Shown here one piece after another: positions 25,161 to 37,877 of a stretch of DNA of 60,036 nt. The DNA lies in assembly GCA_001414345.1 (NCBI GenBank), contig LLCB01000339.1, positions 1 through 60,036 on the forward strand, read 5' to 3'. Both the position numbers and the translations under genes were made by a program. The notes beneath the pieces were generated by a model. It saw only the letters and a program-made list of their open reading frames with translations. It was not told the origin of the DNA and searched no databases. The stretch comes from Hymenoscyphus infarciens (taxonomy: Eukaryota > Ascomycota > Leotiomycetes > Helotiales > Helotiaceae). The stretch's first letter is position 1. Every line of letters starts with the position of its first letter.

Positions 25161-28100
25161 GCGGGCGAATTCTTTCTTGATAGAAAAACGAGGATGTGTG
25201 GCGGCGCGTACACGATACAAATGCCGTCATAATAATTAAATGGCCGAGACGCGTGTAATGGACGAGGAAAGAAAAAAAGAACGAAAGCCCTGCGTTTTGG
25301 CGGGTTAGCGAGCGATGAAATTTGCTTTTTTAAAAATTTCTTTGTGTTTTTATATCTGATCTTAGATGGTTCAGGTTTTGTTGTTGTAGGTAGATACCCC
25401 GAGAGTTTGCTTGCTGGTTTTCTAAGAATGGAAACAGTATGGGAGGAAGATGGATGGGAGGGAGGCGGAAAACTAGCTTGTTGTGGGTGGGGGAGTGCTA
25501 GTATTAATGAATGAAGAATAAATCGAAAAGAGGTTTTAAAAGGTTTTGAGAGTATTTGGGGGGATGTGATATCTCTCTCCTGTTTTTAGCTTAAGAACGG
25601 TATGTAGAACCTCTCTATCAACAAGTCTTGCCACTTGCTGTCTGGTAACCCATATTCCTCTCCCCCGCCTTTTCAACATTTAAAAAAGGAATTAATATAG
25701 GAGGATATGAGAAGGTTGAAGGCGAGCAGAATGGAGAATTAAAAGCTAGGCCAGTGAATTAATTATACTACTATTATCGGGTTGTATTTACAGTGTCTTT
25801 TTTCCCCCTATTCAATCCCAAACGAGAAAACGGGGGTGGAAGTAGGGAGGAAGTAGCGGGCCCAGCCCCAGACTATGTGCTGGTGAATGAACGACGAAAG
25901 GAGCGATGGTTTCTTACTTCTTACTTTTCTCTACAAGCAACCTTCTCGAGAAATCGAAATTGGTAGGATTACACGTTCTATAGTTTAAAATTCAACGAAT
26001 TTGAGCGTCAGCTACGACGTCTACTTATATCGTTGATTAACTCTTCTGCTCGTCCCGCCAAGTTTTAACTTCGCGCCCCGTTTACGAGCTCCATCCGCGC
26101 CAACCTTTATCTTTCCTGCGACTGTGTTAGGCATGGGTATCGACGTCCTCTCAACATCTCGCATCGAGTACGAGTTATAGATCTCATCCTTTTTGTAAAG
26201 AGTAAGTTACCTTATACTATTACTTAGTATTCACAGTTCTTGCTAAGTATTATAGAAGTTCAAGTCTCTAGGATAGTCCTAAGCTACTCTATATTCAAAG
26301 TTTGTACCCCTATTTTACTATCTATACTGTTAAGTAACTGCGCTAAAGAGTCTACGACGTTGTTCTTAGGCTAACTTAACGTTATAGGAGCTTTGGACTA
26401 AAGAGTTCTTTATATATAAGGTTTTAATATAGAAGACGCTGTTGTGTCTACGCGCTCCACAGGCCTAGCTTTTACTTTCTTCCGTGCCCTTCTACTAGAG
26501 TTGTAGATTGAGATTTGGGAGGAAGCGGTTCCTACCCTTCGAGTTATAGAAATACATGCGCTAGAATACACTACAATACAATCGGAACCTAGTACATATT
26601 ATTAAGTCACTTATATATTAAAGACTCCAGTTCTAGTAATCTTACACGTTAATCGAGAAGGTCGACGAGTAGGACTTAAGTACTATACTTTAGGATTTAG
26701 AACTCCTTGGGATACGAGTAATAGTGGGGAAAACACTATTTATGTCGATTATAAACGGGATACTATATACTTTAATAAAAGATACTAATAGTCTCTGTTC
26801 TATCTAGGATAAACTCATCACACTGAATTTAGAAAGCTGCTCACATCTACCCGGGTCTTATATACTTTTCACCTATGCACTTTAAAGAATGAGGAGGCTA
26901 TCGATCGAAAAATCTGCAAATTCGCTGTACATCTATGTCAGAAAGGCCGTCGTATTCTTAACGCGAAGTGGTTTTCTAAACTTAAGAAGTTAATTTTCAT
27001 TTCCTGCGAAAGAGAAAGATGGAATTGCTAATATAGAGACAAGGAAAGAATATTAAATATCCACGCCCATTAAAAGACGACTAGCGAGACAGAAAAACAT
27101 CAAAGTTCGTCGACGTCGAAGACCCGAAAGAAGAAGAAGATTATAAGATGAGTAACGAGGATATATATAAACTAATCGCTGCCCACATCTCTCCCCCAAA
27201 AAGGTTTCCAATTAATGGATATGAGTAACATCTAGACAAGACTGCTATTCGCTTTATTCAATCCTAAGCGAGGTTGCAAAAGCTTGTCCGGGTGAGAATC
27301 TAGGCAAGGACGGAAAGGGGCGTACACGCATTGCCGAGGGTTCTATCCCGTGTCACAAGCGTAGCCTGGTAAGTACTCCCATAGCAAAATTTACCACAGA
27401 AGTCTAGACCAAAGTAAAAAGACAAGATGGGAAGGAAAGCTTTCCGAATTCCTTCTCCTAAAGCGTCTCGAGCGCTGGTCCCTGATTTCCTAAGACTATT
27501 GGAAGGAAAATTATCCTCTTACTCTATATTACACAGCGTCTTTTTGTTCAAGGCCGCCGCACTGGCTAGGTCCTTTGGCTTGGGCGTGTAAATGAAGGTC
27601 TTGTTTCTGCGGAGAGAATTGATGCAGCGTGTTTGAGTCAAATACTTAGCTTTCGTGAAGAGTTCTAATTCTCGCTCTCCCTGCTTGTATTTAAGTTACC
27701 TGCTTGTATTCATACCACTAGGATGTTCCATGAACGATCCGCAATTATTTAGCCCCCGCTTCCGTTTCCCCACGTGAATATCTTTTCAAATCACAACTCT
27801 GTCTTTATATCCTTGAATCCGTAGAATGAAAGATACAAGCACGGGTTTGTCATTCGCATTTCGGGGATCAAGGTTATTTGCTTGTATGGTTGTTTGGCTA
27901 GGTGAGCGAGAGAGGTATCTTACATGCTTAGTCGTATGAGTTACGCCCTCGTATTTATTTCGAAAATGAGGGTCTTTTGGTTAAGCGAGACTGCGTGATG
28001 TGTTTCCTGGGTTGTATGTATGCGGTCTTGGTTTGAGCTTGGCATCGATAGCTTCACTGCTTTTATCTCCTGATACGTGGTATAACTAAATAGGGTGGCT

Positions 28101-29100
28101 GTGGCCGCTGGATAGGTTACTTGTAGAACGACTTTCTTCCGAGTCGTGGATGGGTATACTTGACTGTCAAGTAAGTCGTAACTTTTCAAGTGATGAGAGG
28201 GATGTGTACTATTATAGAGCCTTTATAAAACTTTCTGAACAGCTATGAAGCTTCTTTCTAGTTCGTCTTAGCTTTTGGTGAATGCTACAAAGCTTTTTAG
28301 ATTAATCTAGAATATTGGAAGCTGCGCATGTAGTTTTTACGGAAAGGGGCAAAGCTGCTACCTGTTTGTATGAGGAAAGTTGAAAGTTGGCGAAGTTAAC
28401 TTGTATACCCGTTTAAATGTCACGAGATCCTCGTGACTTTGGAAGAGAGAGAGAGTCGCGAAAGTCTCTGCAAGGACGTTTAGATTTCGAAGATACAGTC
28501 ATTGGGATTTTCAGCTTTACCTAGTGCCTTTTTCGCGGAGGTTTTTTTTTCACTTTCCCTTCTAAACCCCCTTTTTAGCTATTTGGCAAAGAATATCTTT
28601 TTTGAAAACATCTCTCTATCTATTGCTTTAAAGAGTCTCAGGTTACTGACGAGAATCCAATATATATATATTCTCAGTTCTTGTCTCGAAGAACAATGAA
28701 AAATGGTTTCAAAACTGTTTTGAACGAGGTTTGTCCGGGGTTTTTTTTTAAAAAAAAATCTTTTTTCCCTGGTATTCTAGGGGAATTGAGGAGAAAGGTA
28801 GTCTCAATTTGTAAGAACATGAGATACAAACGCAAACTTCTTTCGCAATGAGAGGTAAATGAAACATTATATAAAAGTAGTTGCTCTAATAAGCTAGTAA
28901 ACAAACCAACTCTCCTGTACATAGTTGGATGGCCTGATACATGAGAGGTCTAGTAGTTTTGAAGACATTAAGAGAATATATATATATATGCCAAGTGACG
29001 CCTACCTGGGCCACTGCACTAAAGACGCCTGTAAAGCTGTTCTAAAAGAACTTGGTCAAGTAGAATATCATCTTGGCTCTTGCATAGATACCCGTGAAGA
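25161..29100. other. Gene-poor intergenic region, partly AT-drifted
   Basis: 25,161-25,950 is the downstream region of the CSC1 gene with normal composition. 25,950-29,100 is mildly AT-shifted with scattered TA-rich stretches but retains many CA/TG, so it looks like old or lightly RIPped DNA. No frame has recognisable protein character; the 60-80-codon frames near 27,941-28,922 have unlikely composition and no splice context. A homopolymer region (T10 then A9) sits at about 28,741-28,760. Confidence 0.55.
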
Positions 29101-29128
29101 TGTCATAAGATAATAGAGAGAAAGGGAG

Positions 29129-29137
29129 TATAAAAAG
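29129..29137 (+). promoter_or_regulatory. TATA box upstream of the 29,287 ORF
   Basis: TATAAAAAG lies 150 bp before the ATG at 29,287. A pyrimidine-rich leader (CTCCCTCTACATAG, CATTCTCTCTTCGCTTCC) and a CA-rich stretch sit between them, which is a common core-promoter layout in filamentous ascomycetes. Confidence 0.5.
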
Positions 29138-29286
29138 CGGTCGCGGGCCCTCTCGGTTATTGAAAGACCTTCATCACTCTCAGTCTGATCTCCCTCTACA
29201 TAGACAACATTCTCTCTTCGCTTCCATCTCCTAGAACTCACTACCACCCCACATCCTCAATCTGCAATTTCAAAATTACCATCATC

Positions 29287-29619
29287 ATGGCTCTCGTAGT
29301 CTTCATGAGGGGAACAAACGCAGTCTGGTACATTTATACCTCACTCTCGACTCTAAATCTACTAAAAAGTAAAAACAGGGTCTGCCTGGGAATCAACGCT
29401 GGCGGTAAGAACCAACTGCGGGGCCAATACCTCGGTACATGTGTTGAGTTCAACATTGGAGTCGGTCAAACAATCAACATCCCACAACCAAGAGGTAATT
29501 TCAACAGTGTCGTGAATCTCAGCTTCGATGCCCTGATATGCAGCGAGGAAAATCTTTCGGGCGGCTGTTCTACTTTGTGTTTACAAGATAGAATTACTAT
29601 TACTAGTGACTTTAATTAG
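29287..29619 (+). CDS. Small cysteine-containing protein, unrecognised
   Basis: Either a single 110-codon frame or, more likely, two exons (29,287-29,327 and 29,379-29,619) giving 93 residues. The 51-nt intron (GTACAT...AACAG with CTAAA near its end) is in frame, so both versions are open. The spliced protein starts MALVVFMRGTNAVW and holds five cysteines in the remainder (VCLG, GTCVEF, LICSE, GGCST, TLCLQ). No cleavable signal peptide or known domain is evident. A TATA box, a pyrimidine-rich leader and an ATG context of CATCATGG support expression. A small effector-like role would be speculation. Confidence 0.5.
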   Translation: MALVVFMRGTNAVWYIYTSLSTLNLLKSKNRVCLGINAGGKNQLRGQYLGTCVEFNIGVGQTINIPQPRGNFNSVVNLSFDALICSEENLSGGCSTLCLQDRITITSDFN

Positions 29620-32070
29620 GATGCTAGACAAGTTACGCGTAGTATTAAACGTATTCAAGCTTAGAAGTGGTCTAGCTTAACAACGTTAGAGGGTATTGGG
29701 TATTGGAGGATGCTGTTCCTTCATCTGGTGGGCAATGGTGTTGATACGTAGAGGGCAATGCTCTTTCAACAAGAGGCCTGGCGGATATTAGTATTGATAG
29801 ATCTGGATATTGAATTTTAAAGCTTCTTATATCCCTCCCCGCCCCCCAAAAAGACTTGAAAGTGACTTAGTACCCACACAGCCAGATACTTCAACCGAGC
29901 CTTCTTTAAAGCCACAGAGCGTAAATGAATTAACTGTAAGGTAGAACTATACCATGATAAAAACCTTCAAATCTAGCTTCTATACACATCCCCTCTCTCA
30001 AAAAGCCAGTGCATCCTCCAACGTCAAACGAAAAGTACCCACCACCTCCACCCCTACACCACAAAACATCAATAACACACTACCTGCTTCAACCAAACAC
30101 CAAAAACCACCCTCCCTTCCTCTGTCCCAACCGCCAAAATAGCAAAAACACTAACAAAAAAATAGAAAAGAAAGAAATCCCCCGTAGTTGCCTCTAGATA
30201 CTACATAAGCTAAATTTCAAACTTTCAAGACTAACTAATAGGGACTTGGTGCCGGTTTAGGAAACCATGTTCAAAGCCGTATCTAGATTTGATGAATCTT
30301 AATAGGTTGAGGAAACCTTGTTCAAAAGCTTGTGCAAAAGTGCAAAAGGTGTGGCTAAGGCTCTGTTAATTAGAAGTGTAAGTTTCACTTTCCATTCGTT
30401 AGTTCCTAAGGATGTTGGTGTTTGGGTGGTCTTTTTTTATTTGTGGCAGGGGGAAAGGGATTCCTTTTTGGGAGATTTTCAAGTAAAGGTATGGCGCACT
30501 GACTTGAGGGGTTAGTAAGGGTGGCTGTAATTGATTTTATAGAGACGGGCTTTTTTTTTGTTGTGAGAACACTTGGTATGTTGAAAGGCATGAAAATTTC
30601 CTAGGACAATTGGAAGTAGAGGAAGGAGAAATTTACTTTTTATTGTTCCAGATTTTCTCGAGCAATAACTCTGATGTAAATGGGGGAGGGGTCTCGCAGT
30701 AGGCAAGAAAAGCAGCCACACTTTCTAGAATTACTAAATACTTTGGGATATTCGGACGCCATTGTTCCATGCCATCTGAGCTAGCGTAAAATTGTCCCAA
30801 CCTTGTATTGCCCTAGAAATGGACAATAAGCTAGGTATGCAGATACGAACCCTGAAGTATTTACTGCCGCTTTGATTGTCTACCACGAAGGGGTGTTTCT
30901 GGCTCAAGGTTTGAAAAACAAATCAGTACCAATGAATTACTTTAATATTCTTCGACTAGGTTTTGGCATGAGTATAGGCAAAACTTTTCAACATCGGAAT
31001 TTTATGGCACAGTACTTTGGTTGAAAATAAACATGAATAATGGCAATAAACATTTCTCCCAATTCTTTACAGAATTAGCATAAAAAATATAAAAGACCAA
31101 ATGAAGCGAGAAAACATCGTCAGGAAAGGGGAGAAATGCGGCGTTCGTGCCCCGCTTCTTGGGGCCTAACAAGGTAAAGCGGCTCACGATACTCTTATCA
31201 GATTCCGGTAATCAAGATCGTATTGTGGAGAACCAGGCGAACTGTGGGGTATTGAAACGGAAGATGCTGACAGTTATTTTATGTATCACTGCTAAGGTCC
31301 GTATTTTGCCTGTGAAGAATGAGGCGGTGAGGGATGCAAGTACTAAATATTGTTGAATGTGGTGGCATAATTATTTGCTGGAAGCGGTCAGCGGAAATAG
31401 ATCGTGGCTAATTGCAAGGAGGTGATTGGATGGTTGGATGTCGGAGGAATTGCCCCGACTACAGGAGGCGAAGGTCTAGCCTGGTTAGGAACTTGGTGAA
31501 TTCTCATCTCAAGTACATTTTCGTATCAAGGCGAACTGGTTCTTGAGTCAAGTTGAGGCGATTTGAGCAAACAGTGCATCGTGTCGGGTTTAGGATAAAT
31601 CCGATAGGATGAAGTCTTGCTGAGAAAGTATTTCGTTTCAAATTGACGGCTTTCCCGGATTGTCAAGCGAGAGGAAGTATGAGGAACTGTAAATTGCTAA
31701 TGTGAAGGTATAGCCTTGATAAGAAGGTATGGACTCCGTGCAATATCAACTGTAAAACGGTCTTTTCATTTGGTTACTTCGATGTGGCGAAGTGTGTGAA
31801 AGGGCACACAAAGGATTCAACTTTTTCGAAAGTGAAGGCAATCGCGCAAAGCTATCGAGTCAGAATTGATTTCTAAAACCTCCAGAAGCAACCTGACTTC
31901 ATGTCGAGCAATAGCGTAGATTAGAGTCAACTGGTGGCAAAAAAATAAAAAATAGAAGGACCATTTGAGAGTGAATGAAAAGAACACCTTTTGTATACAA
32001 GCAATACGTAGGCTAAGTAGACCAGCCTCGCTAGGGACCACCAGACCCCACCAAGGGCGAAACTAAGATC
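29620..32070. other. Intergenic region with simple-sequence patches
   Basis: No gene is supported. 29,950-30,170 is a CA-rich, G-poor stretch on the plus strand. A short direct repeat, AGGAAACCWTGTTCAAA, occurs near 30,258 and 30,310. The 61-77-codon frames here lack splice or composition support. 31,350-32,070 is the region upstream of eEF3. Confidence 0.5.
30839..30880. repeat. Dispersed 42-bp repeat, copy 1
   Basis: The sequence around CCTGAAGTATTTACTGC with flanking CAGATACGA closely matches 36,219-36,260 over about 42 bp. The differences are mostly transitions. Both copies are intergenic and flank the eEF3 gene. Confidence 0.6.
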
Positions 32071-32100
32071 GAGACGAGACGAGACGAGACGAGACGAGAC
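32071..32100. repeat. (GAGAC)6 microsatellite in the eEF3 upstream region
   Basis: Six perfect GAGAC units lie about 300 bp before the eEF3 start. A TCC-rich pyrimidine tract follows at 32,160-32,196, in the probable 5' leader. Confidence 0.9.
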
Positions 32101-32400
32101 GCCTACAAACTTTCCTCCTCTCTTCATACCACTTTTCCTTGAAGGAACCTCTCCGCTCATTTCTCCTCCTCTTCCTCCTCCTCCTCCTCCTCCTCACCAT
32201 CTCATACTATCAATTGCATCGACATCTCGTTCTCCCGACGTCCTCACTCTCGATTCTCGAAAGTAGAGTCGCCAGCGTTAGCCCGTCCTGTGCAGGCCCC
32301 TCTCACCGATCCGTCCGTCCCAGGCTTAGCGCGCCAGCGATAACAGAAATTTCACAAAATCCCACTCTGCCCCGCCACTCGACTCCTTCGATTTCTCGAC

Positions 32401-35400
32401 ATGCCCTCAACCGTCTCCGATTCTTCAACTCAGCCATCATCTACGAAAATGGCAGAAAACAAGAATAGCATCAAGGTTCTTGATGACCTTATGGCCAAGT
32501 TGAACCTCAGCAAGGCCCAAGAAGACATCAACGCTGCCACACACAACCTCGCAGTCTTCATCAATGGTCCTATCGAGGAACACGATGCCCCAACCAAGTA
32601 AGTAACCACATATTCTTCAAAATTCCCCAGCATCACTACCACCTCCGGGTCGCACGTCTTATCAGACCCTCGGGTTTGGTTTCCAAGGAGATTTTTGATC
32701 TCGGGTGGCAAACTTTATTGTCTCAACTTCTCTGCTGGAATTTACAAAAATTGTTTTCTGCGATGCTGACGCCGCTCACCGCAGGACCGTCGAGGCGCTG
32801 AAGAAGCAACTCGGCAACAAGAAGGATGCCGCTGTCCGCGAACGCGCCCTCAATGCCATCCAGGCCATTGCTGAGCACGCCGATACCTCTGCCTCCGTCG
32901 AGCCATATTTGATCGTCCTCCTCCCAAATGTCCTCTCCGCCGTTGGTGACAAGTTGGTTCCTGTCAAGAACGCCGCCCAAGCAGCTGCTTTGGCCATCGT
33001 CAAGGCGGTTAATGCCAACGCTGTCAAGGCAGTCCTCCCTCCTATCATCAACTCCATCCTCACCGCACAAAAATGGCAAGAGAAGATCACAGGTCTCACC
33101 TGTATCGAGGCTCTCGTCCAATCCGCGCCTTCACAACTCGCTTTCCGAGTACCAGAACTCATCCCAGTAGTCTCCGAATCCATGTGGGACACCAAGCCAG
33201 AAGTCAAGAAGATGGCATACGGTACAATGGAGAAGGTCTGCGGTTTGATTGTCAACAAGGACATCGAGCGATTTATTCCCGAGCTCATCAAGTGTATCGC
33301 CAAGCCAGAGAACGTCCCAGAGACCATCCATTTACTTGGTGCCACCACTTTCGTTACCGATGTTCACGAGCCAACTCTCGCCATTATGGTGCCCCTTCTC
33401 GATCGTGGTCTTGCCGAGCGTGAGACTGCCATCAAGCGAAAGACTGCCGTTATCGTCGACAACATGTGCAAGTTGGTCGAGGACCCCAACATTGTTGCAT
33501 CTTTCTTGCCAAAATTGATGCCTGGTCTTACCAAGAACTTCGAAAACTTGGCTGATCCCGAGGCCCGTGAGAAGACCCGACAAGGTCTTGATACCCTCAT
33601 CCGTGTCGGTGCCGTTGTGGATGGAAAGATCCCAGAGGCATCCCACGCTGGTGATCTTGGAACTGTCATCGCACACTTGAAGGCAATCCTCGAGGGTGGC
33701 AAGCACAAGGCTGTTGTCACCAAGTTTGAGCCAATTGTCGCCTATGCTGGTGCCATTGCTGCCCAGCTTATCGACGAGAAGGACGCCGATACCCACAGCT
33801 GGGCCATCGCGATCAAGTCATACCTCGCCTCAATTGTCGGCGAGAAGGATGCTGAGAGCATTGTTGACCAACTCCGAAAGCGTGCTTCACCAGGTGCTGC
33901 CGCTGAGGATGCCGAGGAGGCTGATGACGAGGAGGGAGAGGATCTCTGCAACTGCACATTCAATTTGGCATATGGTGCCAAGATTCTTCTCAACCAAACA
34001 CATCTCCGTCTTAAGCGTGGTCAGCGTTACGGTCTTTGCGGTCCTAACGGTTCCGGAAAGTCTACTCTCATGAGAGCCATCAACAACGAGCAAGTCGAGG
34101 GTTTCCCAAAGAAGAGCGAGGTCAAGACTGTGTTTGTAGAGCACGATCTCGACTCCGCGGATACTGAGCAGACCACCATTGCATGGACCATGAAGAAGTT
34201 GGCTGAGGTTGGTGTCACTACCTCCCAAGCTGACGTCGAGAAGCAATTGGGAGAGTTTGGTTTCACCCCTGACATGACCAGCAACCTCATCACTGCCCTT
34301 TCCGGAGGATGGAAGATGAAGTTGGCTCTTGCCCGTGCCGTTTTCGAGGACCCAGATATTCTCCTCCTTGACGAGCCTACCAACCATTTGGACGTAAAGA
34401 ACGTCAAGTGGCTCGAATCTTACCTCCAAAACTCCCCATGTACTTCCATTATCGTTTCCCACGACAGTGGTTTCCTCGACAACGTCTGCCAACACATCAT
34501 CCACTACGAGAGATTCAAGCTCAAGAGATATCGTGGTAACTTGAAGGAGTTCGTCCGAAAGTGCCCATCCGCCAAGTCTTACTACGAGCTTGGTGCCTCT
34601 GAGATAGAGTTCAAGTTCCCTGAACCAGGTTTCCTCGAGGGTGTCAAGACCAAGGCCAAGGCCATTGTTCGTGTCAGCAAGATGACCTTCCAATACCCAG
34701 GTACACCAAAGCCCCAAATCCAGGACATCAGTTTCCAATGTTCTCTCGGTTCCCGTATTGCCGTTATTGGACCTAACGGTGCCGGAAAGTCTACTCTCAT
34801 CAACGTTTTGACTGGTGAACTCATCCCAACTATTGGTGATGTCTACACTCACGAGAACATCCGTATCGCCTATATTAAACAACACGCTTTCGCCCATATC
34901 GATCACCACTTGGAGAAGACTCCATCCGAGTACATCCAATGGCGTTTCCAGACCGGAGAGGATCGTGAGACTATGGATCGTGCCAACAAGATCGTCACCG
35001 ATGAGGATGAGAAGGCAATGGACAAGATCTACAAGATCGAGGGAAGCCAACGTCGTGTCATTGGTATCCACTCTCGTCGTAAGTTCAAGAATTCTTACGA
35101 GTACGAGTGTTCTTACGCTCTCGGTGAGAACGTCGGACTGAAGAACGAGCGATGGATTCCTATGATGACTGCCGACAACACCTGGATTCCTCGAACTGAG
35201 ATTTTGGCATCTCATCAAAAGATGGTTGCCGAGGTCGATCAAAAGGAGGCTCTCGCCAGTGGTCAATTCAGACCTTTGGTCCGAAAGGAAATTGAGTCCC
35301 ACTGCGCCAACTTTGGTCTCGACGCTGAGTTGGTTTCCCACTCCCGTATGCTGGGTCTTTCTGGTGGTCAACGTGTCAAGGTCGTTCTCGCTGCTTGCTC

Positions 35401-35855
35401 TTGGCAACGACCCCACTTGATCGTTCTTGACGAGCCTACCAACTACTTGGATCGTGACTCCCTTGGAGCTCTTTCCAAGGCTCTCAAATCTTTCGAGGGT
35501 GGTGTTATCATCATTACTCACTCTGCTGAGTTCACCAAGGATTTGACCGAGGAAGTCTGGGCTGTGTTGGACGGTAAGATGACTCCATCTGGACACAATT
35601 GGGTATCTGGTCAAGGTGCTGGACCTCGTCTAAAGGGAGATGATGATGATGAAGAGGAGAAGTTCGATGCCATGGGTAAGCTAACCTCCAAATCCCTCTG
35701 AAATTATCTCAAAGCTAACAACTGCAATAGGTAACAAGATTGTTTCAACAAAGAAGGCCAAGAAGCTTACCTCCGCCGAACTGAGAAAGAAGAAGAAGGA
35801 CCGTATGGCCCGAAGAAAGAGAGGCGAGGAGGTCTTCTCGGATGAGGACGATTAG
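32401..35855 (+). CDS. Translation elongation factor 3 (eEF3), ABC-F ATPase
   Basis: Three exons (32,401-32,597; 32,785-35,675; 35,731-35,855) give 1,070 residues; a second in-frame ATG at 32,449 gives 1,054, closer to yeast. The introns are 187 nt (branch GCTGAC) and 55 nt (branch CTAAC). The N-terminal part is a HEAT-repeat array with an acidic linker. ABC1 has Walker [10 protein letters not shown] near 485, signature LSGGWKMK and Walker [16 protein letters not shown]2 has GPNGAGKST near 728, LSGGQRVKV near 924 and [12 protein letters not shown], with the chromodomain-like insertion between its Walker A and signature. The C-terminal tail is Lys-rich. eEF3 is the fungal ribosome-bound ATPase that aids E-site tRNA release and translocation. 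All catalytic motifs are intact. Codon use is C-rich at third positions, as expected for a highly expressed gene. Confidence 0.97.
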
Positions 35856-36218
35856 ATGGCAGGAAGGATTCGAAAAGGGGAAAATAAGAATTGTTTGTTC
35901 AGTTAAGGGTCCGGTTTGTGCATTTGGCCGGCTTTGGAGTTAATTTGTCTTTTTGTCTTAATGTCTACCGTCTTCAGGCAGAATAGAAGATAGATTCTCA
36001 AAAAATAGATTCTTCGTTGTTTACGCAGGAAAAGAGTAATTCATTATGTATGAGGATTTTTTTGGTACATTTTACGCAGTGACCTTGTGATGATGGTGAT
36101 TGAGAAGTAAGGATGCCAAGACCACAATAAGAGCGGCGGCAAATAGGTAACTCACCTAGACAGTTAAGATAATTGAACATCAATGTTGTTCCAAAGAGTC
36201 GGAAAGATTAGAGAAATA

Positions 36219-36260
36219 GGCAGGTACGAGCCTGAAGTATTTACTGCTACTTTTACTGCC
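36219..36260. repeat. Dispersed 42-bp repeat, copy 2
   Basis: Matches 30,839-30,880 around CCTGAAGTATTTACTGC. It lies between eEF3 and the zinc-knuckle gene. Confidence 0.6.
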
Positions 36261-36395
36261 CATTGCGCGGACGGCTTCCTCATTCCTAGCTTACTGGTAA
36301 TTACATAGCTTACCCGCAACTCTCGAATGATATTTTCAGGCTTACTGGCAGCTTATTCGCTTTTCAATCAAGTAACATACAAGTAAGCCACAGGT

Positions 36396-36504
36396 ACACT
36401 ATTGAAGTAAACTATTGAGCAAACCATTGAGCAAGCCATTGGTAAACCACGATTCAGCCATTGAGTAAGCCATTGAGTAAGCCATTGAGTAAGCCATCGA
36501 GTAA
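36396..36504. repeat. 12-bp minisatellite
   Basis: Four units of GCCATTGAGTAA at 36,457-36,504 (the last has CATCG). They are preceded by degenerate units such as AACTATTGAGCA and AACCATTGAGCA from about 36,400. The array lies about 340 bp upstream of the zinc-knuckle gene start. Confidence 0.9.
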
Positions 36505-36841
36505 GTACGTGTAGCTCACCAGCCCCGACCCGTAGAAACATGGCGAGGAAAGTCTTACAGTTACTCTAATAACGCGAGGAGGGTAAGTAATGTTCATGCC
36601 TCGAATATCTCTAAATTACGACGCTTGAAGAACTATTATTGCTATTGCCATTTCTATTTTCTTTGGAGTAGTAAGCTAAGCAGTAAGAACTATGCATGGA
36701 AGAAGAGATACTTTTCTGATCCATTGTTGACCCCCTCGTGAGTGCCGTTGCGTCGCGACGAGATATCTCCCACGGATTTGACTTTTCGATCTTTTCCTTC
36801 CTTCTCTCAACAACAACAAAAACAAATACAATACCGCAATC

Positions 36842-37877
36842 ATGGCCGTCCCAATAGGCAAACCCCATGATCCTCCCGACGAGGACGTAATCACCTATTC
36901 GAAAGATGAAGAGTGGCCTTACAGACAACCTCTTCCGCAATCTACTTTCGAGCCAGGAATGGACCCGGACGAGTCTAGCACAGCGAGCGCGACATTCTCC
37001 ACCACCATCTCCAAAGGCTTCGACTTGTCAAACCAATTGGCTAATACAGCGAGCATGACCCCTACCAATTTGACAAGTGCATTTTCGACTCCAAGCCAGC
37101 ATGAGTGTGCAGCGAGCATTCCAGATCACCTAAACCAAAAAAACGGCTCCAAAGCACGTAGCTAAGCTTGTATTTCCGACCTCCCGAATCCTTGAAGTTA
37201 CTGACCTAAAGACTGCTATCAGCATAGCCAGAACAGCGCGTTGAGATGGAAGATTCCACCAGGACGGGCATCGAAGTCGAGCAACCTGTTGCCGCTCGTC
37301 CTGCCGGTATCTTCCGCACACGCGATGGCACCGCGCCTACAGCTAAGGCATGTCTCGAGTGTATCGCCTGTCACAAGCAAGGTCATAGAGCAGACGCATG
37401 CAAAGCCAAGGTTGAAGACGATGGCTTCTCTCCTTCCACGTGCTTGTGGTGTGATGATCCTTCGCACGATGACTGGACTTGCCCAGCAGCAGAAGGTCGC
37501 ACCATGAAGCAAATCTGGGAGTTGTACTTTCGGGGACGAAGCTCTTGTAGAGTGCGCCTTCAATCCCTGGGAGCTCGACATGGAGAAATGGCGAAGTGGC
37601 AAGATCACCGTCCAGACTTCAGGTTTCGCAGCTCGGCATTATGCCACTCACGGTCCTCAGCACATCAGAGATAAGTCAAATGATCCGTTCTTCGAGGAAA
37701 GGTTTGCTGGAGTGTTCAGGCGTGAGGGCAAATCTGCGCTTCCTGTCTCACTCCTCATCCCCCGAGGACCAAAGCCTGAGCCAAAGGGGAAGTAAGCGAC
37801 GACGAAGTGGGAGTCCTGAGCGTGGTCGTTCTAAGACCACTCGTGAACAGAGTCTATCTCGTCGTGCGGAACGTTAG
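36842..37877 (+). CDS. CCHC zinc-knuckle protein, interrupted by two +1 frameshifts
   Basis: Exon 1 (36,842-37,157) starts at an ATG in a CAATCATGGCC context after a CAACAA-rich leader. A 74-nt intron (GTAGCT...CCAG, branch ACTGAC) leads into exon 2 at 37,232. Exon 2 carries two C-x2-C-x4-H-x4-C knuckles (CIACHKQGHRADAC and CLWCDDPSHDDWTC). The frame then breaks at GGGG 37,532-37,535 and again at GGGG 37,786-37,789; dropping one G at each gives a continuous 319-residue protein ending at 37,877 with a basic, Ser/Arg-rich tail. CCHC knuckles usually bind single-stranded RNA or DNA. The family was not recognised. The breaks may be sequencing errors in homopolymers or true mutations; without them only a truncated protein is made. 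Confidence 0.55.

Noticed and set aside
27941..28922. Several 60-80-codon frames in the gene-poor region
   Set aside because: Unlikely composition, some without ATG, no splice signals or promoter context.
32705..32784. Alternative eEF3 start inside the first intron
   Set aside because: The in-frame ATG at 32,705 lies in intron sequence. The spliced exon 1 gives the conserved N-terminus leading directly into TVEALKKQL.
33887..35614. 575-codon open frame on the minus strand
   Set aside because: It is antisense to the conserved eEF3 coding sequence; strong third-position bias keeps the opposite frame open.
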